Origin: Halobacillus_B sp963739045
GTDB taxonomy: Bacteria > Bacillota > Bacilli > Bacillales > Halobacillaceae
Length of the DNA: 64,000 bases
Direction of reading: 5' to 3'
Assembly: GCA_963739045.1 (NCBI GenBank)
Contig: CAVTYY010000011.1
Span: forward strand, 1 to 64,000
Shown: positions 50,703 to 59,066 of the stretch, in pieces
How the letters are laid out: each line of letters starts with the position of its first letter
Numbering within the stretch: the stretch's first letter is position 1
Program-made: the position numbers and the translations under genes
The notes under the pieces: generated by a model
Told to the model about the DNA's origin: nothing
Database searches by the model: none
What the model saw: only the letters and a program-made list of their open reading frames with translations

Positions 50703-50927
50703 CTATTCTTTATCCAATGTCACATTTTTCATTGGAGCAAATGTTGAAATTGCATGCTTGAAGATGAGCTGCTGCTTCCCATCCGTTTCAAGTAATACAG
50801 TAAAATTATCAAACGCCTTTATTACTCCACGCAATTGAAAACCATTGAGCAGAAAGACCGTCACTTGCATACGTTCTTTTCTTAATTGGTTTAAGTAGTT
50901 GTCTTGAATATTTACGGTCTGAGCCAT
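50703..50927 (-). CDS. hfq: RNA chaperone Hfq
   Basis: Sm-like hexameric RNA-binding protein of 74 residues. Sm1 motif around VTVFLLNGFQLRGVIKAFDNFTVLLE and Sm2 around LIFKHAISTFAPMKNV. The Q residue of the N-terminal helix (NIQDNYLNQLRKERM) and the KHA end of Sm2 shape the proximal RNA-binding site. Lies 45 bp after miaA, as in most Bacillaceae, and the two share a terminator. Confidence 0.96.
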   Translation of the reverse strand: MAQTVNIQDNYLNQLRKERMQVTVFLLNGFQLRGVIKAFDNFTVLLETDGKQQLIFKHAISTFAPMKNVTLDKE

Positions 50928-50972
50928 GAATCTTCCTCCTCTTTTCTATCTATATTAATACCATTCTATGTT

Positions 50973-51902
50973 TTACTGCATCATTCCTGCTAAATCACGT
51001 AAAATTGTTGTAAATTTGTCTTTATAGTTTTCTTCAGACACTTCATACCATTGAACCTGCATTTTATTTCTAAAATAAGTGTATTGTCGTTTCGCATACC
51101 TTCTCGAATTTCTTTTTAATAATTCAACGGCCCGGTCGAGTGAGTATTCGCCCTTTAAGTATGGAATAAATTCCTTATAGCCAATGGCCTTCATAGATTG
51201 GGAACCTTCTAAACCATCCCGGTAAAAAGCCTCAGCCTCCGCCAGCAATCCTTCTTTCATCATTTGATCAACTCTCAGATTGATTCGCTTATACAGCTGT
51301 TCCCGGTCCATCTCCAGCCCTATCACGATTGGCCGAAAACCCGCATCTTCCACCTGCTGATCCTGATACTCACTCATTGTTTTCCCCGTTGCCTCATGAA
51401 CCTCCAGAGCGCGCAGCACACGCCGTTCATTATTGGGATGGATCTTTGCAGCCTGGGAAGGATCAATCTTCACTAGACGGGCGTACATGGCCTCAGATCC
51501 CTCACTTTCCATTTCTTCTTCCAGGCGTTTGTATACTTCTTCATCTTTAGGTTGATTCGAAAAATTAAAATTAAATAACGTTGCCTGTATGTAAAGACCA
51601 GTTCCTCCAACTAAAACAGGTAAATGACCTCTTTCTGTAATTTCAACTATCAGCGATTGGACTTTTTCTTGAAATTCTGCCACGGAAAAGGATTCCTGAG
51701 GATTTTTAATATCAATCATATGATGAGGAATTTCTTCCATTTCTTTTGTTGTAACCTTCGCTGTCCCGATATCCATACCGCGATAAATCTGCATAGAATC
51801 ACCGCTGATCACTTCCCCCGAAAACTGTTTAGCAATTTCCACTCCTAAACGCGACTTACCGACAGCTGTCGGTCCAACTACAGAAACGACTAAGGGCTTC
51901 AT
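50973..51902 (-). CDS. miaA: tRNA dimethylallyltransferase MiaA
   Basis: Adds the dimethylallyl group to A37 of tRNAs reading UNN codons; 309 residues. P-loop VVGPTAVGKSRLGVEIA, DSMQIYRGMDIGTAKVT, GGTGLYIQA and the tRNA-binding RRYAKRQYTYFRNKMQVQWYE. Its product is the substrate of MiaB, encoded at 59067, so both steps of ms2i6A37 formation are in this window. Confidence 0.96.
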   Translation of the reverse strand: MKPLVVSVVGPTAVGKSRLGVEIAKQFSGEVISGDSMQIYRGMDIGTAKVTTKEMEEIPHHMIDIKNPQESFSVAEFQEKVQSLIVEITERGHLPVLVGGTGLYIQATLFNFNFSNQPKDEEVYKRLEEEMESEGSEAMYARLVKIDPSQAAKIHPNNERRVLRALEVHEATGKTMSEYQDQQVEDAGFRPIVIGLEMDREQLYKRINLRVDQMMKEGLLAEAEAFYRDGLEGSQSMKAIGYKEFIPYLKGEYSLDRAVELLKRNSRRYAKRQYTYFRNKMQVQWYEVSEENYKDKFTTILRDLAGMMQ

Positions 51903-51972
51903 ATATCTTCACCTTCCTAACTGTCTTTCATTATACATGAACCTTGATAGAATCATACCTCACGACCTAAAA

Positions 51973-52009
51973 TAACGGAATCCGTTATATATACTAACGG
52001 ATTCCGTTA
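51973..52009. promoter_or_regulatory. Tandem palindromic operators upstream of the XRE gene
   Basis: TAACGGAATCCGTTA (51973-51987) and TAACGGATTCCGTTA (51995-52009) are each palindromes and are almost identical, centred exactly 22 bp apart. The pair also form a large inverted repeat. Further CGTTAGTT half-sites occur at about 52028 and 52052. A probable extended -10 (TGGTATGAT) lies before the XRE gene. Self-regulation by the XRE protein is inferred. Confidence 0.65.
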
Positions 52010-52090
52010 TAAAAAATCAAAAAACTCGTTAGTTGTACTATCGCATTTCGTTAGTTTATGGTATGATGTAAAAAAGGAGGCGGTCTTTTC

Positions 52091-52450
52091 GTGGTCCATG
52101 ATAGAATTCGATCTCTACGTAAAGAACGGCGGTTAACTCAAACCATGTTAGCTCAAAAAGTTGGTGTATCTGCTCAGGTCGTTTCTAATTGGGAGCGTCA
52201 ATATACTTCTCCTGATCTTGAGGATTTAACCAAAATTGCTCATGCCCTTCACACTACGGCTGATTATTTATTAGGACTAAGTGATGAAACAGAGGATGAG
52301 ATGCGGGAAATCAAAGAACACTTGAAGAATCAGGGTTATGACCACCCCGTCTTTTTTGATAAAAAAGCCTGGTTCGGGGTACAGCCGGAGGAAATTAAAC
52401 AAATTGAAAACTACTTCCGTTTTCTCTTACAGCAAAAAAATATTTCATAA
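52091..52450 (+). CDS. XRE-family helix-turn-helix regulator
   Basis: A 119-residue repressor-type protein: N-terminal Cro/C1 helix-turn-helix (about residues 4-60; IRSLRKERRLTQTMLAQKVGVSAQVVSNWERQYTSPDLE), a short ADYLLGLSDE hinge and a C-terminal helical part (EEIKQIENYFRFLLQQKNI) likely for dimerisation. GTG start at 52091 with AAGGAGG 10 nt upstream. Similar in build to ImmR/SinR-type phage or chromosomal repressors. No phage genes are near. Target beyond its own promoter unknown. Confidence 0.85.
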   Translation: MVHDRIRSLRKERRLTQTMLAQKVGVSAQVVSNWERQYTSPDLEDLTKIAHALHTTADYLLGLSDETEDEMREIKEHLKNQGYDHPVFFDKKAWFGVQPEEIKQIENYFRFLLQQKNIS

Positions 52451-52471
52451 TGCATTTATTCTTATAAATAT

Positions 52472-52522
52472 AACCATAACCAGTTGACGTAACGTTATTA
52501 TGTTAACTGGTTATGGTTTTTT
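52472..52522 (+). terminator. Terminator of the XRE gene
   Basis: AACCATAACCAGTT (52472-52485) pairs perfectly over 14 bp with AACTGGTTATGGTT (52505-52518), followed by T-rich sequence; 19-nt loop. Confidence 0.8.
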
Positions 52523-52568
52523 AAGTTTTAGATATTCGTAACTTTCTCTTCGCATCACCAGCCAGCTG

Positions 52569-53219
52569 TTACTCCCTTCTTTTTCCATATTCGAATTGAA
52601 CTTCAAGACCTGCTCTTATTTCTAATTGCCCAGGCATGAGAGGGCTTGCCGTAGCCGCTGCCTGAGTCTTGAAGTACACAGGAGTTATAGAACCCGATGC
52701 CTTTGTCGTTTCAATAATTTTAATCGGAACAGGATTCATATTTACTTGCATGTTCGAAGCCAATGTTCTTGCTTTTACCAGCGCATCATCCAATGCCCCA
52801 CTTAGCGCCTGCTGCTCGTAGGTTTCCAAATCTCTTGCCGTAAACGTAATTCCAGCTACTTGATTCGCTCCATTAGAAACTGCACCATCAATGATTACGC
52901 CCGTATTTCCAACTTGACCTAGGGTAATCCGAATAAGATGATTTACTTGGTATCCTTTTAATATCTGCTCCCCATCTACAAAGTCATACTTAGGTGATAC
53001 GGTGTATTGGGAAGTTTGAATTGCCCCCTCCCCTACCCCGTAAGTCAATAAAGACTGGAGGATCTGATGCATCGTTTCAGCATTCTCCTGTTGAGCAGCT
53101 GCCACATTTTTATTTTCCGTCTGTACACCTAACTCGATAACGGCAGAATTGGGTTCTGCCGTTACCACACCTTCTCCATTCACAACCATATAAGGCAAAG
53201 GATACACTTCCTTTTGCAT
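52569..53219 (-). CDS. SIMPL-domain (DUF541) protein
   Basis: A 216-residue protein with the SIMPL fold: PYMVVNGEGVVTAEPNSAVIELGVQTEN at the start, SQYTVSPKYDFVDGEQILKGYQVNHLIRI and AGITFTARD in the middle. Most relatives are exported, but this one has no signal peptide or membrane segment, so it is probably cytoplasmic or released in another way. Function of the family is unclear (stress-linked, oligomeric rings in some cases). Ribosome site GGAGG. Single gene between the convergent XRE gene and the mut operon. Confidence 0.82.
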   Translation of the reverse strand: MQKEVYPLPYMVVNGEGVVTAEPNSAVIELGVQTENKNVAAAQQENAETMHQILQSLLTYGVGEGAIQTSQYTVSPKYDFVDGEQILKGYQVNHLIRITLGQVGNTGVIIDGAVSNGANQVAGITFTARDLETYEQQALSGALDDALVKARTLASNMQVNMNPVPIKIIETTKASGSITPVYFKTQAAATASPLMPGQLEIRAGLEVQFEYGKRRE

Positions 53220-53288
53220 CTTCTTAGCAGCCTCCCTTTTATTCAGTTCATGTTTCTTAATGAAAAATTATGCATAGGAAGCAAAAAT

Positions 53289-53325
53289 AAAAAACCCTGA
53301 CTCCCGAGAGTGGGTTCAGGGTTTT
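53289..53325 (-). terminator. Terminator of mutS-mutL
   Basis: ACCCTGA and TCAGGGT arms (within 53293-53322) with inner CTCCC/GGG pairing; T-run on the minus strand after the stem. It begins at the mutL stop codon. Confidence 0.75.
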
Positions 53326-55177
53326 ACATGACTCGTTTAAACATTTTTTCCATTTCATACTCCGAGAAGAAGACAATGATTGGCCGTCCATGCGGACAAG
53401 TGAATGGATCGGTAGAATTTCTTAAATCTTCCAGAAGTCTTGTCATGTCGGATAAGTTTAAATAATGATTGGCTTTAATGGATCGTTTACAAGACATAAG
53501 AATGGCCGCTTCTTCCCGCAGCTTTAAGACATCGATTCTGTCTTCAGTCATTAACTGTTCTATCATTTCCTGAATGACCTCTTCTTCAAATCCATTTGGA
53601 AACCACTGCGGATGGCTGCGAATAATATACGTGGTCGTACCAAACGGTTCAAAAAACAGTCCAACTTTGATTAAATCCTCTTTAAATTCTTCAATTTTCA
53701 AAGCTTCCTGACGTGAAAAATCAAACGTTAACGGAACGAGTAACTCCTGTACCTCATGATCAACTTCAGCGAGCTGATCACGGAAAAATTCATACTTAAT
53801 TCTTTCCTGAGCAGCATGCTGATCAACAATGTACATGCCATTTTCATTCTGTGCAATGATGTAGGTCCCGTGCAGCTGGCCAATAGGATACATAGGCGGA
53901 ACTCTTTCTTCGTCTTTTTCTTTTGTTTCTTCTTTAGTCTCTGTTCCCCCTTCTTCCGGGACAGCTTGTTCCTGCTCGCTCATTTCCCGGACCACAGAAT
54001 GCTGAACCTGGTCATAACTATCTGAAGGTTGAGAGGGTGCCTGCTGAATAAGGTCAGCGAAGGATGTTTCCCTCTCCTCATGAGCCTCTTCCTGATGATC
54101 ACTTGGTTGCTTTTCATGAAACTGGAAGGTTTTCTGCTCACTTTTTTGTTTAACCGGCCTCGATTTAGTATCTTCTACGTGAGGAATCAGTGTCTGTCTT
54201 CTAAACGCTTGTCTAATGGTTTCCTCAATGGCCTGAAATAATTCTTTTTCTTTACTAAAGCGGGCCTCAAGTTTAGCAGGATGAACGTTAACATCAACTA
54301 ATATTGGATCCATCTCAATATTCAACACCGATATTGGTGATTTACCGATGGGGAGTAATGTATGATAACCTTGCAGAATTGCTTTGTTTAAAGCAATGCT
54401 TCGTATATACCTGCCATTTACCATTGTCGACATATAACTTCTGGATGCTCTTGTGATTTCAGGTTTTGCAATATAGCCTTTTACTTTAAAATCCAAGGTT
54501 TCCGTTTCAATCGGCACCATTTTTCTCGCCACATTTACGCCGTAAATCTTTGCGATGACTTGGAGAAGATCCCCTCTGCCATTTGTTTGGAACAATTGTT
54601 TATCATTATGAGTGCATGTAAATCTGATGTCTGGGTGGGAAAGCGCCATCCGGTTTAAAACATCGGTAATGTGTCCGAGTTCGGTATGAATCGTTTTCAT
54701 ATACTTCAAGCGCGCAGGGGTATTAAAAAATAACTCATTGACGCTAATTTCAGTCCCTTGTCTGGCATCACTTTTCGTTTTACTCAAAAGTCTGCCTCCT
54801 TCAAGCTCCAGACACGTGCCAGCATGGTCACCAGTAGAAGATTGGATCTTTAACCGGCTGACCGCCGCAATACTTGCAAGTGCCTCCCCTCTAAAGCCCA
54901 GTGTGCGAACATGAAATAAATCATGCTCATTGGTAATTTTACTTGTGGCGTGCCTGTAAAATGCCCGTTCACAATCTTCTTCTTCCATCCCCGCTCCGTT
55001 GTCGGTAATCTGAATACTTTCAAGGCCAGCTTCCTTAAGCTCGACCGTTATCCAAGTGCTCCCAGCATCTACGCTATTTTCTACTAATTCTTTAACGACA
55101 GAGGCAGGACGTTCTACTACTTCTCCTGCTGCTATCTTATTAGACAAATGGTCTGGCATCAACTGGATTCTTGCCAT
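53324..55177 (-). CDS. mutL: DNA mismatch repair protein MutL
   Basis: GHKL ATPase and latent endonuclease of mismatch repair; 617 residues. N-terminal motifs KIAAGEVVERPASVVKELVENS, DNGAGM and RGEALASIAAVS. A charged linker (about 350-440) leads to the C-terminal dimerisation/nuclease domain, where QHAAQERIKYEFF, SCKRSIKANH and the final CPHGRPIIVFFSEYEMEKMFKR match metal-binding motifs of MutL in bacteria lacking MutH. Start at 55177 (MARIQLMP) follows GAGGAGG. 13 bp after mutS. Confidence 0.96.
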   Translation of the reverse strand: MARIQLMPDHLSNKIAAGEVVERPASVVKELVENSVDAGSTWITVELKEAGLESIQITDNGAGMEEEDCERAFYRHATSKITNEHDLFHVRTLGFRGEALASIAAVSRLKIQSSTGDHAGTCLELEGGRLLSKTKSDARQGTEISVNELFFNTPARLKYMKTIHTELGHITDVLNRMALSHPDIRFTCTHNDKQLFQTNGRGDLLQVIAKIYGVNVARKMVPIETETLDFKVKGYIAKPEITRASRSYMSTMVNGRYIRSIALNKAILQGYHTLLPIGKSPISVLNIEMDPILVDVNVHPAKLEARFSKEKELFQAIEETIRQAFRRQTLIPHVEDTKSRPVKQKSEQKTFQFHEKQPSDHQEEAHEERETSFADLIQQAPSQPSDSYDQVQHSVVREMSEQEQAVPEEGGTETKEETKEKDEERVPPMYPIGQLHGTYIIAQNENGMYIVDQHAAQERIKYEFFRDQLAEVDHEVQELLVPLTFDFSRQEALKIEEFKEDLIKVGLFFEPFGTTTYIIRSHPQWFPNGFEEEVIQEMIEQLMTEDRIDVLKLREEAAILMSCKRSIKANHYLNLSDMTRLLEDLRNSTDPFTCPHGRPIIVFFSEYEMEKMFKRVM

Positions 55178-55190
55178 CAGGCACACCTCC

Positions 55191-57761
55191 TCAAGACTTG
55201 ATTTGTTTCTTCAGACGATAGAGTTCATTCATAGCATCCATAGGTGTCATTTCCATTAAATTAAGCTTCTTAAGTTGATTTTCAAGGGGAGTTTCCGCTT
55301 TTGTTTTCGGGGCTGGCCTGGATTCCTCCACAAATAAACTTAGCTGCTGATCATCTTCTGACGCAGCTGCTACTTCGTTTTCTGAGCCTTTTTCTAATTG
55401 AGCAAGTAAGTCAGCTGCCCGGTCAATTAAAGAGTCAGGCATATTGGCTAGCTGGGCGACATGGATTCCGTAGCTCTCGTCCGCAGCTCCATCTTTAATC
55501 TGGTGTAGAAACACGACACTCCCTTCATATTCTTCCGCTCTTACATGGACATTTTTTAATCGATCCAGCTCAAGATCCAAACTCGTTAATTCATGATAGT
55601 GGGTAGAGAACATCGTCTTAGCACGGATATGCTGATGAATATGTTCAACGATCGCCTGAGCTAACGCCATTCCATCATAAGTGCTTGTTCCCCTGCCAAT
55701 TTCATCAAGAAGAATCAAGCTTTTCTCAGTAGCATGACTAAGCGCATGGTTCGCTTCCAGCATTTCAACCATAAAGGTGCTTTGACCAGAAACGAGGTCA
55801 TCAGCAGCTCCTATTCTGGTAAAGATTTGATCAAAGATTGGCAGAATTGCAGATTCGGAGGGGACAAAACTTCCCATTTGACCCATAATAGCCGTTAAAG
55901 CAAGCTGACGCATATACGTACTCTTTCCCGACATATTGGGTCCGGTAATAAGCAGAACATCTGTCTCTTCATCCATATATATATCGTTAGGAACAAAGGA
56001 TTCTCCCTTCATTACTCTTTCTACAACTGGATGCCTGCCCTGTTTAATGTCTACGATTCGCTTTTCATGATAGGCAGGACGATGGTAATCATTCTTTTCA
56101 GCTATTTGGGCAAAACCTTGCAAAACATCAATTCGGCTGATCTGCTCTGCCAGAAACTGCAATTTATGAACGTATGCCTTCACCCGTTCGCGTACTTCCA
56201 GAAAGAGTTCATACTCCAATTCAACACTCTTCTCCTCAGCTTCTAAAATGAGGGATTCTTTCTCTTTCAGCTCAGGGGTAATATACCGTTCAGCATTCGT
56301 TAACGTTTGTTTACGTTCGTACCGCCCCTCCGGAAGGTGCTTCAAATTCGCGCGCGTTACCTCAATATAATAGCCAAACACTCGGTTATAGCCAATCTTA
56401 AGCGAACGAATTCCAGTCGATTCCCTTTCCTTCGCTTCTAATTGAGCAATCCATTGCTTCCCGTTCTTAGAAGCATCTCGATATTCATCCAGTTTAGGGT
56501 TAAAGCCGTCACGTATCACCCCTCCTTCTTTAATCGCAGGAGGAGGATCTTCACCAATACTCTCCACAAGCAACTGTTTCAAATCCTCAAGAGGATCGAT
56601 GGTTTCAAACAAATGCTTCATCGCTGGATGTTCGAATGTTTGCAAGGTTGACAAAATATCAGGAATACGAGATAGAGAATGGCGCAGTTGAATTAAATCG
56701 CGTGCATTTACATTCCCATATGCGATGCGGCCGGCCAGTCGTTCTAAATCATAGACAGAGATCAGCTGTTCACGTAAATCCTCCCGCTCAAAGTAATGCT
56801 CCAAAAACCCTGCCACTTGGTCATGACGAGTTTCTATTTCTTTACTGGAGAGCAGCGGACGTTCCAGCCATTTTTTCAGCATTCGCGCTCCCATGGATGT
56901 AATAGTCTGATCCAAGACTGATAAAAGACTCCCGGATTTCCCTTGTTTCCTTAACGTTTCAACCAGTTCCAAATTACGCTTGGAATACATATCGAGAGAC
57001 ATATATTGCTGTAATTCAATGACTTGAACCGGCCGCAGATGGTCAAGAGCCCGCTTTTGTGTATGTTTAATATACTGAAGCATCCGGCCAAACCCAGTTA
57101 AAAACTTCTCTTGATGGATTCCTTCCGTTAAACCGCTGAAAGCATCCTCAATCACTGTACGGTCTTCAAAGGAAACCGTGCAGCCGAGCCTTCCTTCCAG
57201 AGTTTCAAGCTGCTCTTCCTCCATCTCACTTGATACCACGACCTCTTTAACCGGCCGATTGTAAAGTTCACTGATCGCTGCGTCAAAGCCGCCTGTCACA
57301 AGAGCAATGCTATTTTCCCCTGTGGTCAAATCATTATAGCTGACCGTAAAAGTTCCATCAGAAAACTCAGTTAACGATGCCAAGTAGTTATTCTCTTTGT
57401 CCTCGAGCATACTCCCTTCCATGACTGTTCCCGGGGTAACCAGCTGAACGACTTCCCTCTTAACAACCCCTTTGGCAGTTTTAGGATCCTCCACTTGTTC
57501 GCAAATCGCCACTTTAAAGCCTTTACCAATTAATTGCTTTATGTAATTTTCTGCAGAATGATAAGGCACTCCGCACATAGGAATCCGGTCGGAAGAACCG
57601 CCTTCCCGACTTGTTAATGTAATTTCCAGTTCTTTCGATGCTTTTAGGGCATCATCAAAGAACATCTCATAAAAATCTCCTAAACGAAAAAATAAAAACG
57701 CATCCTTATGATCCGCTTTAATCTTTAAATATTGCTGCATCATGGGTGTGTATTGTGCCAT
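55191..57761 (-). CDS. mutS: DNA mismatch recognition protein MutS
   Basis: Mismatch-binding ATPase, 856 residues. Mismatch wedge F-x-E in LGDFYEMFFDDA, lever/clamp domains in the middle, Walker A GPNMSGKSTYMRQ, Walker B LILLDEIGRGTSTYDG and a beta-clamp-binding-like QLSLF near residue 803. Start at 57761 (MAQYTPMMQQY) follows GGAGG; the longer frame to 57785 is not supported. First gene of the mutS-mutL operon, which follows cotE as in B. subtilis. Confidence 0.97.
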   Translation of the reverse strand: MAQYTPMMQQYLKIKADHKDAFLFFRLGDFYEMFFDDALKASKELEITLTSREGGSSDRIPMCGVPYHSAENYIKQLIGKGFKVAICEQVEDPKTAKGVVKREVVQLVTPGTVMEGSMLEDKENNYLASLTEFSDGTFTVSYNDLTTGENSIALVTGGFDAAISELYNRPVKEVVVSSEMEEEQLETLEGRLGCTVSFEDRTVIEDAFSGLTEGIHQEKFLTGFGRMLQYIKHTQKRALDHLRPVQVIELQQYMSLDMYSKRNLELVETLRKQGKSGSLLSVLDQTITSMGARMLKKWLERPLLSSKEIETRHDQVAGFLEHYFEREDLREQLISVYDLERLAGRIAYGNVNARDLIQLRHSLSRIPDILSTLQTFEHPAMKHLFETIDPLEDLKQLLVESIGEDPPPAIKEGGVIRDGFNPKLDEYRDASKNGKQWIAQLEAKERESTGIRSLKIGYNRVFGYYIEVTRANLKHLPEGRYERKQTLTNAERYITPELKEKESLILEAEEKSVELEYELFLEVRERVKAYVHKLQFLAEQISRIDVLQGFAQIAEKNDYHRPAYHEKRIVDIKQGRHPVVERVMKGESFVPNDIYMDEETDVLLITGPNMSGKSTYMRQLALTAIMGQMGSFVPSESAILPIFDQIFTRIGAADDLVSGQSTFMVEMLEANHALSHATEKSLILLDEIGRGTSTYDGMALAQAIVEHIHQHIRAKTMFSTHYHELTSLDLELDRLKNVHVRAEEYEGSVVFLHQIKDGAADESYGIHVAQLANMPDSLIDRAADLLAQLEKGSENEVAAASEDDQQLSLFVEESRPAPKTKAETPLENQLKKLNLMEMTPMDAMNELYRLKKQIKS

Positions 57762-57854
57762 ACAAAAATCCTCCAAAACGTACAAAATTCATCACGGTAC
57801 AATTATAGCACATTTAACAAGACGCCCTGAACGTGTACGCTTGTCCTTGCAAAA

Positions 57855-57884
57855 AAAGAAAAATCCTCGCTGAATCAGCAAGGA
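57855..57884 (-). terminator. Terminator of cotE
   Basis: TCCTCGCTG (57864-57872) pairs with CAGCAAGGA (57876-57884, one G-U pair), then TTTTTCTTTTTTT on the minus strand. Confidence 0.8.
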
Positions 57885-57893
57885 CTGAGCTTT

Positions 57894-58469
57894 CTACTCG
57901 TGACTGCCATTGGAGCTGCTGCTTGACGATGGAAGGAAGTCAGTCTCAATCGCCGAGAAATCATCGGATGATAATTCGACTTCATAGTCATCCTCTTGAT
58001 CACAGCCATGAGGGTCGACCTTCACACAAAGTTTGGTTTCACCAATAACATCAACAACAAACTCTCTTTCTACCTCTACGCAGATCTTCTGACCCTGGGC
58101 ACAGATGTTCGCCTCAAGACAGTTTGGCTGCTGCACTGCTTTCGCAATCACTTCAACGTCGTCATGGATACAATTATGATCTTTTACATGAAGTGGAACT
58201 TGGTCACAATAATTGACTCGTTCTGTTACCACTTCTGTTTTCGTATTATCATTATACGAATACCACACGTTGATATCATAACTTCCAGACACTTCGACAT
58301 GATCGCCTTTCTTCTTCGCGTTATAAATGTGATTAATGACCCAGCATCCTAAAATACTAGTTGGACGATGGGAGGGGCTGATGGTATGCTTCGTTTCTGT
58401 GAACTTCTTACCTTTCCCGATTACAGCCTTGGTAATGATCTCCCTGTAATCACGTTCAAAATATGACAT
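57894..58469 (-). CDS. cotE: Outer spore coat morphogenetic protein CotE
   Basis: Organises assembly of the outer spore coat. About 191 residues; the core REIITKAVIGKGKKFTETKHTIS, SILGCWVINH, VWYSYNDNTKTEVVTERVNY and VIAKAVQQPNCLEANI is closely like B. subtilis CotE. The C-terminus is acidic (DQEDDYEVELSSDD) and ends in an odd serine run SSSSSSNGSHE. It has eight cysteines in the middle/C-terminal half, more than I recall for CotE, which could allow disulfide cross-linking. Start at 58469 with AAGGAGG 10 nt upstream. Confidence 0.93.
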   Translation of the reverse strand: MSYFERDYREIITKAVIGKGKKFTETKHTISPSHRPTSILGCWVINHIYNAKKKGDHVEVSGSYDINVWYSYNDNTKTEVVTERVNYCDQVPLHVKDHNCIHDDVEVIAKAVQQPNCLEANICAQGQKICVEVEREFVVDVIGETKLCVKVDPHGCDQEDDYEVELSSDDFSAIETDFLPSSSSSSNGSHE

Positions 58470-58563
58470 AGGATTCACTCCTCCTTATTCTACCACCCAT
58501 CCTATGTTTGAGCTGGGCGGTTGGTGACTAAAAATAATAATGGCTTTAGGACGTGTGTAATTC

Positions 58564-58591
58564 ATTCTATGCAAACGCCCATAGAATTGTA
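58564..58591 (-). promoter_or_regulatory. Candidate SigK/SigE-type promoter of cotE
   Basis: On the minus strand TACA (58591-58588), a 16-bp spacer and CATAGAAT (58571-58564), close to the mother-cell consensus AC-N16/17-CATANNNTA. It lies 95 bp before cotE, a gene known to be mother-cell transcribed. The same bases form an 8-bp inverted repeat (ATTCTATG/CATAGAAT). Confidence 0.4.
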
Positions 58592-58592
58592 C

Positions 58593-58630
58593 AAAAAAAA
58601 TCCGTCAGAAGAGAATTCTCTTCTGACGGA
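58593..58630 (-). terminator. Terminator of miaB-ymcA
   Basis: A perfect 30-nt palindrome (58601-58630, arms TCCGTCAGAAGAGAA and its mirror) followed on the minus strand by eight T (58593-58600). Confidence 0.85.
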
Positions 58631-58640
58631 AGTATTAAAA

Positions 58641-59066
58641 TCAGTGATTACAAGGGCTGCTATCCACTTTTGAACCTGTTTCTCCTTTAAGTACATCTCC
58701 TCCAGTTGACCGAATAACTTCATTTGTCACTTCTCTGGAGATGGTACTTGATACCATTTGCAGAATATCATTAATCACCATTTGGGAATCCTTAAATTCT
58801 GCCACCACCGGAATACTGTCCAATTCTTCCTGTAAACGGTCAATTTCATTTTCTACTTTCTGCAAGGCTTCTGTTTTTCCATAAGCCTGAAAGTTTACCG
58901 CTTGCTTTTGCAGGGCTTTAATCCGGTTGATATAATCTTGAACCTTTTTATTTTCATTCAGCTTTGCTTCGAGCTTTTTAAAACGGTCAATTTCTTCAAT
59001 ATCTGCCATCATCTTAGCTAGTTTATGGGCTTCGTCAACAATCTGCTTACGTGTGTATTGAGCCAC
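58641..59066 (-). CDS. ymcA: RicA (YmcA), subunit of the RicAFT RNA-processing regulator
   Basis: A 141-residue helical protein of the YlbF/YmcA family; partner of RicF and RicT in the iron-sulfur complex that directs RNase Y and supports competence, biofilm and sporulation. Conserved text: IEEIDRFKKLEAKLNENKKVQ, RIKALQKQAVNFQAYGKTEAL and GGDVLKGETGSKV; a single cysteine (residue 139) near the C-terminus could ligate the cluster. GTG start directly follows the miaB TGA stop (TGAGTG) with GAGGTG just upstream, so the two are translationally coupled. Confidence 0.93.
   Translation of the reverse strand: MAQYTRKQIVDEAHKLAKMMADIEEIDRFKKLEAKLNENKKVQDYINRIKALQKQAVNFQAYGKTEALQKVENEIDRLQEELDSIPVVAEFKDSQMVINDILQMVSSTISREVTNEVIRSTGGDVLKGETGSKVDSSPCNH

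Noticed and set aside
51973..52009. Reading the TAACGG repeats as the miaA or XRE transcription terminator
   Set aside because: They lie upstream of both genes' starts (divergent region), and each half is a palindrome by itself, which fits operators better than a terminator stem.
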